DNA of 31,781 bases from CAYMCV01 sp964389005 (lineage in GTDB: Bacteria; Bacillota; Clostridia; Lachnospirales; Lachnospiraceae): NCBI GenBank assembly GCA_964389005.1, contig CAYMCV010000015.1, positions 1 to 31,781 on the forward strand, given 5' to 3'. Below the pieces are notes generated by a model. That model saw nothing but the letters and a program-made list of their open reading frames with translations. It ran no database searches and was not told the origin of the DNA. Shown one piece after another: positions 24,066-31,781 of the stretch; the first letter of the stretch is position 1; every line of letters begins with the position of its first letter. The position numbers and the translations under genes are program-made.

Positions 24066-25775
24066 ATGGAGCGTATTTACGAACAAATCAGTCAGTGTAA
24101 AATCATTCCGGTGGTGGCACTTTCGAAGGTGGAGTATGCACAGCCGTTGGCTGAGGCTCTTTATAAGGGCGGATTACCGTGCGCCGAGGTTACGTTTCGG
24201 CACAAAGGTGCCGACGAATGTATCAGAATAATGCGTAAATGTTATCCGCAAATGCTGATTGGCGCAGGCACGGTGTTGACGAAAGAACAAGTCGATGCAG
24301 CCGTGGAAGCCGGAGCAGAGTTCATTGTCAGCCCGGGATTGAATCCCGAAATTGTGTCCTATTGTATGCAAAAAGGAATTATCATCATTCCGGGCTGTTC
24401 TTCCCCTTCCGATATTGAAAAGGCACTGGAGATGGGATTGACCTATGTAAAATTCTTCCCGGCAGAAGCCTTGGGCGGAATCAAAATGCTCAAAGCATTG
24501 TCTGCACCGTATTCCATGATGAAATTCATGCCGACCGGCGGTATTACCGCGGATAATATGGAGCAGTATTTGTCACTTCCGAATGTGTTTGCCTGCGGCG
24601 GCAGTTTTATGGTACCCGGGAAGTATATGGAAAGTGGGGACTTTGACAGTATACTGAAACTGACGCAACAAACGGTTCGTAAACTTCAAAGAACTGATGA
24701 GAATACAGACGACAACAACAGTTCTAAAAGGGCTGATTTAACTAAAATTACGAATAAACGGGTCGTAACATTCGGAGAATTGATGTTACGTCTTGCGCCG
24801 GAAGGGTATTTACGGTTTCTTCAGGCCGATGCACTGCAAGCCACATTCGGTGGCGGAGAAGCCAATGTAGCGGTGTCACTGGCTAATTTCGGGACGGATG
24901 TTTCCTTTGTGACAAAGTTACCGACACACGAAATCGGGCAAGCGGCGGTCAATTCTCTGAGACGTTTCGGGGTCGACACCACGCATATTATTAGGGGCGG
25001 TGAGCGTATCGGAATCTATTATCTGGAAAAAGGCGCAAGTCAGAGACCTTCGAAGGTCATTTATGACCGCGCGGGTTCCTCTATTGCATGTGTCGACGGC
25101 AGTGAGTTTGATTGGGATGCAATTTTTAGCGGTGTCGGTTGGTTTCATTTCACCGGAATTACGCCGGCATTGTCGGATGCGTTGGCATCAATTTGCCTGC
25201 AGGCATGTTTGATTGCCAGGGAAAAGGGAATTGTAATCAGTTGTGACTTGAACTATCGGAACAAATTGTGGAGCAGAGAGCGCGCCGGACAGGTCATGAG
25301 CAAACTGTGCGAGTATGTTGATGTTTGTATTGCCAACGAAGAGGATGCGGCGGATGTGTTCCGGATTCATGCAACGGGAACGGATGTCGCGGGCGGCAAA
25401 CTAAATGATGAAGGGTATCAAGATGTGGCGGAGCAATTGGTTTCGCGGTTTGGTTTCTCGCGTGTGGCGATTACGCTTCGCGAGTCGCATTCTGCCAATG
25501 ATAATCGTTGGGGCGCGATGCTTTATGATGGTAAAGATTGTTACTTCAGTAAGAAATATGACGTGCATATTGTCGACCGTGTCGGCGGCGGAGATTCCTT
25601 CGGTGCGGGGTTGATTTATGCGATGATGAATGGATACGGACCGAAAGAGAGTATCGAATTTGCGGTTGCCGCAAGTTGCCTCAAGCATTCGGTGGAAGGC
25701 GATTACAATATGGCTACGGTGGAAGAAGTGCGCAAACTGGCGGAAGGTGACGGCAGCGGACGCGTGCAACGATAA
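24066..25775 (+). CDS. eda/kdgK: Bifunctional KDPG aldolase / KDG kinase fusion
   Basis: A single 569-residue chain carrying two consecutive pathway enzymes. Residues 1-207 are a complete class I KDPG/KHG aldolase: Glu41 in AEVTFR, IGAGTVLT (65-72), SPGLNP (89-94), and the Schiff-base Lys129 in YVKFFPAE. Residues 209-230 are a polar linker. Residues 231-569 are a complete PfkB-family KDG kinase: FGELMLRLAP (236-245), FGGGEANVAVSLA (261-273), CDLNYRNKLW (393-402) and GGGDSFGAG (507-515), with Asp510 as catalytic base. Together they would take KDG to KDPG and then to pyruvate and glyceraldehyde-3-phosphate. No stop or frameshift lies between the halves and the linker reads cleanly. AAGGAG at about 24051-24056 sets the start. 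The order is reversed relative to the chemistry: second step at the N-terminus. Confidence 0.95.
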   Translation: MERIYEQISQCKIIPVVALSKVEYAQPLAEALYKGGLPCAEVTFRHKGADECIRIMRKCYPQMLIGAGTVLTKEQVDAAVEAGAEFIVSPGLNPEIVSYCMQKGIIIIPGCSSPSDIEKALEMGLTYVKFFPAEALGGIKMLKALSAPYSMMKFMPTGGITADNMEQYLSLPNVFACGGSFMVPGKYMESGDFDSILKLTQQTVRKLQRTDENTDDNNSSKRADLTKITNKRVVTFGELMLRLAPEGYLRFLQADALQATFGGGEANVAVSLANFGTDVSFVTKLPTHEIGQAAVNSLRRFGVDTTHIIRGGERIGIYYLEKGASQRPSKVIYDRAGSSIACVDGSEFDWDAIFSGVGWFHFTGITPALSDALASICLQACLIAREKGIVISCDLNYRNKLWSRERAGQVMSKLCEYVDVCIANEEDAADVFRIHATGTDVAGGKLNDEGYQDVAEQLVSRFGFSRVAITLRESHSANDNRWGAMLYDGKDCYFSKKYDVHIVDRVGGGDSFGAGLIYAMMNGYGPKESIEFAVAASCLKHSVEGDYNMATVEEVRKLAEGDGSGRVQR

Positions 25776-25798
25776 TGAGAACGAGAGTATGTCGAGGG

Positions 25799-25905
25799 TG
25801 TGTGTCGAGGGTGTGTGTGTTACATGGGGACGGGGCAAGTGTATCATTGCGTCGCAATGATACACTTGCCCCGTCCCCATGTAACACACACACCCTCGAC
25901 ACACA
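25799..25905. repeat. 107-bp perfect palindrome
   Basis: Two 53-bp arms are exact reverse complements around a single central base (25852). I checked every pair from 25799/25905 inward; the next outer pair (25798/25906) fails. The arms contain ACATGGGGACGGGGC and a GT-rich segment, and the 13-bp block GTCGAGGGTGTGT is tandemly repeated at 25791-25803 and 25804-25816. The GGGGACGG core recalls REP-like palindromes common in Firmicute genomes (recollection, not searched). No transposase is present. The mRNA would fold into one long hairpin between the aldolase/kinase and uxuB. Confidence 0.95.
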
Positions 25906-25930
25906 TGTAACACAAGATAGGAGAAAACAC

Positions 25931-27550
25931 ATGATATTATCAATGAATGATATAGAACAGAATCCGGAATGGAAGGAAAGCAAAATTGCATTACCGACGT
26001 ATGACTGCAGAGCGATGGCAGCTTATACGAAGGAACATCCCGTGTGGTTGCATTTCGGCGCGGGCAATATTTTCCGCGGCTTTATTGCCTCGCTGCAACA
26101 GAGGTTACTTTCCGCAGGACGCGCCCAAAGCGGTATTATTGCTGCGGATACTTATGATTTTGACATGATAACGCGGATTTATGACGGGTTTGATAATTTA
26201 ACGCTTTCTGTCGGACTCAAAGCCGACGGGGGAACAGTGATGGAAGTAATAGGCTCGGTTGCAGAAGCAATTCGTGCAGACAGCACCGATGCTGAAGCAT
26301 TTGAACGTCTCAAGGAAATTGCCCGCAATCCGGAACTTCAGATGATGAGTTTTACCATCACGGAAAAAGGTTATGCGCTATGCAATATGCAACAGGAATT
26401 ACTGCCGCTTGTTGCATCGGATATGAAACAAGGTCCTGCGGCTCCACAGACGGCAATGAGCATGGTTACGTCATTGCTTTACGAACGATTTTTAGCCGGA
26501 GCAATGCCGATCGCAATGTGCAGCATGGATAATTGCAGTCATAACGGGGCGAAGTTACAAAGTGCCGTTACTGCGTTTGCCCAAGCATGGCAGGAAGAAG
26601 GTTTCGTTCCCGCAGAGTTTCTTTCATATATTTCAGACACGTCCAAAGTCACATTTCCGTGGAGTATGATTGACAAGATTACACCACGGCCGTCATCTGT
26701 AATCAAAGAGAAACTCACCTCTCTTGGTATTGCAAATATGGAACCTGTGATTACAGATAAAAATACCTATATTGCGCCGTTTGTCAATGCAGAAATCCCA
26801 CAGTATCTCGTTATGGAGGATACATTTCCGAACGGACGTCCGGCACTCGAGGAAGTCGGCGTTTACATGACGGACAGAGATACGGTAAATCGGACGGAAC
26901 GAATGAAGGTGACAACCTGCTTGAATCCATTACATACAGCGATGGCAGTTTTTGGTTGTCTATTGGGATATGACCATATCGCAAAGGAGATGCAGGATGC
27001 GGATATCCGTGCACTGGTGGAATCAATCGGATATAAGGAAGGTCTGCCGGTGGTATGCGATCCGCAGATTATACATCCGGAAGATTTTATCAAGGAAGTA
27101 TTGGAGGAACGTCTTGTGAATCCGAACATTCCGGATATGCCGCAGCGTATCGCAACGGATACAAGTATGAAAATTCCCATTCGATTCGGCGAAACCATTA
27201 AATCCTATCTTGCAGACCCTGACAGAGATGTGCGCTCTTTAATTTTTATCCCGCTTGCAATCGCAGGCTGGTTTCGGTATCTGCTCGGCGTAGACGATTC
27301 TTTACAGCCGATGGAAGTGAGTGCGGACCCGATGCGTGAAGAACTGCAAAGCCGACTGCGTGAAATCAAAGTGGGACAGCCTGAGACCTATACGGGAGAA
27401 CTTCGGTCGATTCTCCGGAATACGACGATATTTGCAGTGGATTTATGCGATGCAGGTCTTGCAGAAACAATTGAATCTATGTTTGTAGATATGATAGCAG
27501 AAAAAGGTGCCGTCCGCAAAACATTACATAAGTATTGCTCCGGTCAGTAA
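25931..27550 (+). CDS. uxuB: Fructuronate reductase (mannitol dehydrogenase family)
   Basis: NAD-dependent reductase of the polyol-specific long-chain dehydrogenase family, expected to interconvert D-fructuronate and D-mannonate. The 539 residues include LHFGAGNIFRG (40-50) for dinucleotide binding, MCSMDNCSHNG (about 197-207), FPWSMIDKITPRP (about 240-252) and TTCLNPLHTAMAVFGCLLGY (about 326-345). An open frame in phase extends back to 25775 through the palindrome, but AGGAG at 25919-25923 precedes the ATG at 25931 and the upstream 52 residues are just translated repeat. Context (UxuA, KDG kinase/aldolase, GH67) supports fructuronate rather than tagaturonate or mannitol. A strong terminator follows. 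Confidence 0.92.
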   Translation: MILSMNDIEQNPEWKESKIALPTYDCRAMAAYTKEHPVWLHFGAGNIFRGFIASLQQRLLSAGRAQSGIIAADTYDFDMITRIYDGFDNLTLSVGLKADGGTVMEVIGSVAEAIRADSTDAEAFERLKEIARNPELQMMSFTITEKGYALCNMQQELLPLVASDMKQGPAAPQTAMSMVTSLLYERFLAGAMPIAMCSMDNCSHNGAKLQSAVTAFAQAWQEEGFVPAEFLSYISDTSKVTFPWSMIDKITPRPSSVIKEKLTSLGIANMEPVITDKNTYIAPFVNAEIPQYLVMEDTFPNGRPALEEVGVYMTDRDTVNRTERMKVTTCLNPLHTAMAVFGCLLGYDHIAKEMQDADIRALVESIGYKEGLPVVCDPQIIHPEDFIKEVLEERLVNPNIPDMPQRIATDTSMKIPIRFGETIKSYLADPDRDVRSLIFIPLAIAGWFRYLLGVDDSLQPMEVSADPMREELQSRLREIKVGQPETYTGELRSILRNTTIFAVDLCDAGLAETIESMFVDMIAEKGAVRKTLHKYCSGQ

Positions 27551-27604
27551 AGTTTAATAGCATGAATGACTTGCAATTCCGTGACTTTGTTACTGCATTA
27601 TCTA

Positions 27605-27649
27605 AAAAATAAAACCCCCTGCGCTTTTTCCGCAGGGGGCGTATTTTTT
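27605..27649. terminator. Bidirectional terminator between uxuB and purC
   Basis: CCCCCTGCG (27615-27623) pairs perfectly with CGCAGGGGG (27631-27639) over a 7-nt loop. TATTTTTT follows on the plus strand and TTTTATTTTTT on the minus strand, so it can stop both converging transcripts. Its plus-strand T-tract overlaps the purC stop codon. Confidence 0.92.
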
Positions 27650-28526
27650 AGATGAGTTTCTTTCCGGTCAGCAATTCATAGCCTTCCAAATAAATCGCAA
27701 TCGTCTTTTCTTCCACTTCCTTGGGTAATTCCCAATTGTGGTTTTCATTCGCTTTTAACCAATCACGAGCGAACTGTTTGTCGAAGGACGGCTGAGAATG
27801 TCCGGGTTCATATCCTTTGGCGGGCCAGAACCGGGAACTGTCCGGTGTCAGCATTTCATCGCCGATTACGATTTCACCTGCTTCATTCAGACCGAATTCG
27901 AACTTGGTATCGGCAATGATGATGCCGCGTTCCAGAGCATAAGCGGCGCATTTTTGATAAAGAGCGATGGTATAGTCACGTAACTTGGTTGCATACTCCA
28001 AACCCTTACCGGGGAATTCCTTCTCAAGATGAACAATACTCTGTTCAAAAGAGATGTTTTCATCATGGTCGCCGATTTCCGCCTTGGTTGACGGGGTATA
28101 AATCGGTTCCGGCAAACGGTCGGATTCCTGTAAGCCTTCCGGAAGTTTGATGCCGCATACCATGCCGGTCTTCTGATAACTTGCCCAGCCGCTACCTGTA
28201 ATGTAGCCGCGAACAATACACTCCACCGGAAGCATGCGAAGTTTGCGACACATCATGCTGTTACCGGTAAATTTCGGTTGGCGGAAGAATTCGGGCATAT
28301 CATTTACATCTGTAGAAATCATATGATTCGGAAGAATATCTGAAGTATAGTTAAACCAGAATTCCGACATCTTCGTCAGAACGGTGCCTTTCCCCGAAAT
28401 CACATTTTTCAATATAACGTCAAAGCAGCTGATTCTGTCAGTAGCCACCATAATTAAGCTGTCGCCGTTATCATAAATTTCGCGAACCTTTCCTTCTTTG
28501 AACGGTTTCAAATCGACTGTTGTCAT
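27648..28526 (-). CDS. purC: SAICAR synthase
   Basis: Phosphoribosylaminoimidazole-succinocarboxamide synthase of purine biosynthesis; joins CAIR and aspartate using ATP. It has about 292 residues, the longer form of the family. Family stretches are GKVREIYDNGDSLIMVATDRIS near the N-terminus, GKGTVLTKMSEFWF, CIVRGYITGSGWASYQKTG, IIADTKFEFGLNEAGEIVIGDE and TPDSSRFWP. The frame opens at 28556, but GAGAGGT sits 8 nt before the ATG at 28526, and the ten extra residues (MQKRKREVHV) are not family-like. It stands alone on the minus strand, away from other pur genes, with its own promoter and a shared terminator. Confidence 0.95.
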   Translation of the reverse strand: MTTVDLKPFKEGKVREIYDNGDSLIMVATDRISCFDVILKNVISGKGTVLTKMSEFWFNYTSDILPNHMISTDVNDMPEFFRQPKFTGNSMMCRKLRMLPVECIVRGYITGSGWASYQKTGMVCGIKLPEGLQESDRLPEPIYTPSTKAEIGDHDENISFEQSIVHLEKEFPGKGLEYATKLRDYTIALYQKCAAYALERGIIIADTKFEFGLNEAGEIVIGDEMLTPDSSRFWPAKGYEPGHSQPSFDKQFARDWLKANENHNWELPKEVEEKTIAIYLEGYELLTGKKLI

Positions 28527-28595
28527 CACATGTACCTCTCGCTTTCGTTTTTGCATTTCATTTTTTATATGTTAATAATTGATATATTCATTAGC

Positions 28596-28624
28596 ATGAT
28601 AGTGCATTCTGCGCCGAAAATCAA
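28596..28624 (-). promoter_or_regulatory. Promoter of purC
   Basis: On the minus strand TTGATT (28619-28624) and TATCAT (28596-28601) are 17 bp apart. Transcription should start near 28589, giving a leader of about 63 nt. No purine riboswitch-like structure is evident in that length. Confidence 0.65.
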
Positions 28625-28869
28625 TCCTTTTGCAAAAAACTCATCCAAAGAACTCGCATGATTATGTAAGGATGTTGAGAAACTCTGTCGGTGTTCAGGT
28701 AAAGAAATTATAATATGACAAAAATACTTCCATATGATATCATATAGTCAGTAAATTCATCTTGACCGGTATTAAGTTCTAACAATAACGGATACCGACA
28801 AGATTCGATGAAATCCTCGTGAACGGCATTTGAATCGTGATAAAAAAGGCATGGCATGGAGATTGGGGT
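28625..28869. other. Rest of the divergent spacer purC / signalling gene
   Basis: The gene-free interval between the purC start and the signalling gene is 343 bp (28527-28869). This part contains a perfect TATAAT at 28709-28714 (plus strand) without a convincing -35, a candidate weak promoter for the signalling gene with a leader of about 150 nt. A perfect 14-bp palindrome, ATATGATATCATAT, lies at 28732-28745 downstream of it and could be an operator. I see no small gene or RNA here. Confidence 0.4.
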
Positions 28870-31781
28870 ATGAAAAGGAAACTTCTGATAGTAGACGATA
28901 ATGATATGAATCGTTTCATATTGGACAAAATTCTGAATAATGATTATGAAGTCCTGCAAGCAAAGGACGGAATGGAAGCCATGCTGATACTCAATGCTCA
29001 GTATGATACCATCTCCGCAGTTTTGCTTGATATTGTAATGCCTGTCATGGACGGTTATGAAGTATTGAAAGCAATGCGTAACAGCGGACATTTATCACAG
29101 ATTCCTGTCATTGTAACCACCGGAAGTGAGGGGGCGAACGATAATGAACTCAAAGCACTCACACTCGGTGCCAATGACTTTGCCGTGAAGCCGTATAATA
29201 CGGGTATTATCAAGAAACGTGTGCAGAATATCATTAAATTACGTGAATCTGCGGCACTGGTGAATGCAATCAGAACCGATCCGTTGACGGGGCTGTTCAG
29301 CCGTGCCGCCTTTTTTGAGCGCGTATCCGAAATGGTAGCTTCGCAAAAAGCGGGCTATTACGTGATGGCATGTTTTGACGTAGATCATTTCAAAGTCATC
29401 AACGATCAGTACGGAAATGTTAAGGGCGATGAAGTGCTAAAACACATTGCAGTGTCACTTGCAGTCGGTTTTGCCGAGATTGAAGGCATTTGCTGTCGTA
29501 TGTTTGCTGACGTTTTCGCAATTTTTTACCCTCGTTCCTACATGGATTCCTCCATGATTCAGGAAATCCACCAATCCATCAAGATATTCGACGGGACAAT
29601 TCCGCCGATTTCATTCAGCGTCGGACGTTATATCGTAGATGATTTGTCTCTGCTTCCGAGTGCAATGTATGACCGCGCATTGCTTGCGAAGGCTTCCGTG
29701 AAGGGACGTTATGACACACATGTCGCATTGTACAATGAGTCAATGCGTCAGCATGTGTTGAAAGAACAAGAAATTACAGGAGATATGGATAAAGCGCTCA
29801 AAACAAATCAATTCGAAGTTTGGTTCCAACCGCAATACAATCACAACACCGGTGCGTTAATCGGTGCGGAAGCTTTGGCGCGTTGGCGTCACCCGGACAA
29901 GGGTATGATTCTGCCGGGCGATTTTATTCCGGTTTTCGAAAAGAATGGTTTCATTTACGAATTCGATAAATACATATGGTATCACACCTGCGAATTACTG
30001 CGCAAATGGATAGACGAAGGCTACTCTCCACTGCCGGTGTCCGTGAATATCTCACGATACGACATTTTTAGGAATGACTTGCTGGATGTTCTCCTCGGTG
30101 ATTTGGAACAATTTGCGCTGCCCGTGGAACTTTTACGCTTGGAAATTACGGAGAGTGCGTTCATGCACTCTTTCCAATCAATGGTAACCGTAGTTACTAA
30201 TTTGATTTCACATGGTTTCACGGTTGAAATCGACGATTTCGGCAGCGGTTACTCGTCACTTAATATGCTAAAAGACGTGCCGGCACAGATGTTGAAGTTG
30301 GATATGCGTTTTTTAAAAGGTGATTTTAAATCCGACCGTGGCGGGAATATCATCGAGTCTGTGATACGAATGACAAAATGGCTCGGCATGGCAGTTGTTG
30401 CCGAAGGCGTCGAGACACTGGAACAAGCGGATTATCTGGCATCCATTGGTTGTAATTATGTTCAGGGGTACTTGTATTCAAGACCGATTCCCGTAGCAGA
30501 ATATGAGAATTTGTTTCAAAAAGCCGATGCGGAGGAAAAACTGATTGTTCTGGATACCGTGGAGCGGATGGACAACAATGCATTTTGGAATCCGGAATCG
30601 ATAGATACATTGATTTTTAACAGTTTTGTCGGCGCCGCTTGTATTCTTGAATACTATCGCGGAGAGGTGGAAATTCTTCGCGCATCCAAGAAGTACCTGC
30701 AGGTATTGGATAGCAAGACGATGACAATTGAAGACGTTATGCGCATCCGCTGGAACGAACATATGGATAAACAACAGCGCAAAAAACTTCGCGATGCCGT
30801 ATATCATTCGATTTCGACCAAAGAAGAAATCACACTGGAAATGATTTTTAACGATTTACCTGGGTGTCCCAAGAAAACCTACCTTCGCGTAACATTTCGT
30901 ATCATTGCAACAGTCGGCGAGCGTTGCTTGATTTATTGCATCAACGAAAATATTACGAAGCAGCGTGAGGCGGAACATGAGATTCAGGAAGCACAGGATA
31001 AAATTCGCCTGAGCAATCAGTTGGTAGCCGATTCATCCGCGGCAATCTATGTCTGTGACACCGAAAACTACCGACTTTTGTATGTGAACAATCGTTGCGC
31101 AGAGACTTGCGGAAAGACCGTGGAAGAAGCACAGGAAGTGCCTTGTTACAACTATCTCAAAGGCAGAACCAAACCTTGTGTTCCCTGTTATATGGAAGAC
31201 GCCGTCTATGATAGATATGCAGAGCGTGAATATTGCAGTACGTCGACCGGCAAACATTATATGATTCGCGGTAAACTCATCGACTGGGGAGGCAGAAAAG
31301 CGCTTGTTGAGTATATGAATGACGAGACGGAACGCGTCAATTCCAGATTGAAATCCGAATCAAGCAAGCGCGCCATGGAGATTGCCAGTATCAACAGCGG
31401 TATTTCCTTTTGGCAGTATGATATCGATAAAAAACACATCACATGGGAACCTAATATGAACGTCGCATACGGATTCTATCCGAACGGAATTGACAATGTT
31501 CCGGAAAGCATCATTCAAAAAGGGCGTATATACCTTGCAGATGTTGAGGAGTTCCTTCGAATGCATCGGGAATTGAAGGAAGGCGCGGAAACTTGTGAGT
31601 GTACGATACGTTTCATTAATGAGAACGGAACCTATTCATGGAAGCATATCGTATATACACGCTTGCATGAGGAGTACAATCAAGGCAATATTGCCATTGG
31701 TTTTGCAGCGAACGTTGATTTGCAACAAGAGATGAAGATACGTTTCGAGCATGAATTGCAACTTCGTACGGAATTGATTAA
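28870..31781 (+). CDS. REC-GGDEF-EAL-PAS signalling protein (3' end outside window)
   Basis: At least 970 residues, still open at the window edge. Residues 1-125 are a receiver domain: Asp9/Asp10, phosphoacceptor Asp54 (LLDIVMP), Thr83, Lys107 (VKPY). Residues about 130-290 are a GGDEF domain (DPLTGLFSR at 137-145; FDVDHFKVIND), but the signature GGDEF loop reads FADVF at 212-216, so it should not make c-di-GMP. Residues about 300-550 are an intact EAL domain: EAL 334-336, LEITES 424-429, DDFGSG 455-460, Lys476-Leu-Asp478, AEGVET 511-516, QGYLYSRP. Net activity is predicted to be c-di-GMP hydrolysis. PAS-like domains follow (about 565-680, 700-810, 825-950), the second with a Cys cluster. A helical linker at the end suggests another output domain beyond. 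GGAG at 28858-28861 lies 8 nt before the ATG. It is cytosolic, with no membrane segment seen. Confidence 0.93.
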   Translation, partial: MKRKLLIVDDNDMNRFILDKILNNDYEVLQAKDGMEAMLILNAQYDTISAVLLDIVMPVMDGYEVLKAMRNSGHLSQIPVIVTTGSEGANDNELKALTLGANDFAVKPYNTGIIKKRVQNIIKLRESAALVNAIRTDPLTGLFSRAAFFERVSEMVASQKAGYYVMACFDVDHFKVINDQYGNVKGDEVLKHIAVSLAVGFAEIEGICCRMFADVFAIFYPRSYMDSSMIQEIHQSIKIFDGTIPPISFSVGRYIVDDLSLLPSAMYDRALLAKASVKGRYDTHVALYNESMRQHVLKEQEITGDMDKALKTNQFEVWFQPQYNHNTGALIGAEALARWRHPDKGMILPGDFIPVFEKNGFIYEFDKYIWYHTCELLRKWIDEGYSPLPVSVNISRYDIFRNDLLDVLLGDLEQFALPVELLRLEITESAFMHSFQSMVTVVTNLISHGFTVEIDDFGSGYSSLNMLKDVPAQMLKLDMRFLKGDFKSDRGGNIIESVIRMTKWLGMAVVAEGVETLEQADYLASIGCNYVQGYLYSRPIPVAEYENLFQKADAEEKLIVLDTVERMDNNAFWNPESIDTLIFNSFVGAACILEYYRGEVEILRASKKYLQVLDSKTMTIEDVMRIRWNEHMDKQQRKKLRDAVYHSISTKEEITLEMIFNDLPGCPKKTYLRVTFRIIATVGERCLIYCINENITKQREAEHEIQEAQDKIRLSNQLVADSSAAIYVCDTENYRLLYVNNRCAETCGKTVEEAQEVPCYNYLKGRTKPCVPCYMEDAVYDRYAEREYCSTSTGKHYMIRGKLIDWGGRKALVEYMNDETERVNSRLKSESSKRAMEIASINSGISFWQYDIDKKHITWEPNMNVAYGFYPNGIDNVPESIIQKGRIYLADVEEFLRMHRELKEGAETCECTIRFINENGTYSWKHIVYTRLHEEYNQGNIAIGFAANVDLQQEMKIRFEHELQLRTELI

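Noticed and set aside
25775..25930. N-terminal extension of uxuB through the palindrome
   Set aside because: The frame is open, but the product would be translated repeat; a clear AGGAG precedes the ATG at 25931, where family similarity begins.
25401..25991. Open frames on the minus strand spanning the palindrome
   Set aside because: Palindromic DNA gives mirrored open frames. These overlap well-supported kinase coding sequence and lack ribosome binding sites.
28708..29091. Minus-strand open frame opposite the receiver domain
   Set aside because: It is antisense to a receiver domain with all key residues on the plus strand and has no recognisable protein features.

Overview
The window reads as a chromosomal segment of a low-to-middle-GC Firmicute, most likely a gut or rumen member of the Clostridia close to Lachnospiraceae. 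This is inferred from the gene families (paired AsnS and AsnA, pstSCAB-phoU-phoPR order, LplB/YtcP-type sugar importer, intracellular GH67, DUF624/YesL protein, REC-GGDEF-EAL-PAS protein), Gram-positive ribosome binding sites and sigma-A-like promoters. No rRNA, tRNA, CRISPR array, transposase or phage gene is seen.

Layout. (1) 1-546 is gene-free and repeat-rich: three 35-bp inverted-repeat elements, then a 50-bp-spaced direct duplication. (2) 547-4551: a SAM-dependent methyltransferase carrying an in-frame 48-bp minisatellite, followed closely by an 844-residue membrane-anchored protein of unknown function. (3) 4580-8587: promoter, asnS, asnA, lspA, an amidohydrolase and a terminator. (4) 8609-15093: a tandem Pho box followed by pstS-pstC-pstA-pstB-phoU-phoP-phoR, the junctions from pstC onward overlapping by 1-4 nt. 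(5) 15017-27550: a glucuronoxylan/aldouronate-to-pyruvate locus: a YesL-like gene on the minus strand, then GH67 alpha-glucuronidase, a GntR/FCD regulator, two ABC permeases, a lipoprotein solute-binding protein, mannonate dehydratase UxuA, a single-chain KDPG aldolase/KDG kinase fusion, and a fructuronate reductase. (6) A bidirectional terminator, purC on the minus strand, a 343-bp divergent spacer, and a long c-di-GMP signalling protein that runs off the window end.

How region 5 works together (inference from families): the LplB/YtcP/lipoprotein ABC system imports acidic xylo-oligosaccharides, cytosolic GH67 removes (4-O-methyl)glucuronic acid, and glucuronate, after isomerisation by a UxaC not present here, passes through UxuB, UxuA, KDG kinase and KDPG aldolase to pyruvate and glyceraldehyde-3-phosphate. 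An 18-bp perfect operator identical to the Bacillus GntR operator sits on the ABC promoter, and a 14-bp part of it recurs just downstream of the GH67 promoter, so the local GntR/FCD protein probably controls both units.

The most notable items are the aldolase-kinase fusion, a 107-bp perfect palindrome between that fusion and uxuB, the 35-bp inverted-repeat cluster at the left edge, the coding minisatellite in the methyltransferase, and the 844-residue protein with a papain-like C-terminal domain that seems to lack its histidine. I see no clear multi-gene defence or otherwise new system. Annotated starts were moved downstream from the longest open frame where a good ribosome binding site decided it (phoP, GntR, both permeases, binding protein, uxuA, uxuB, purC).
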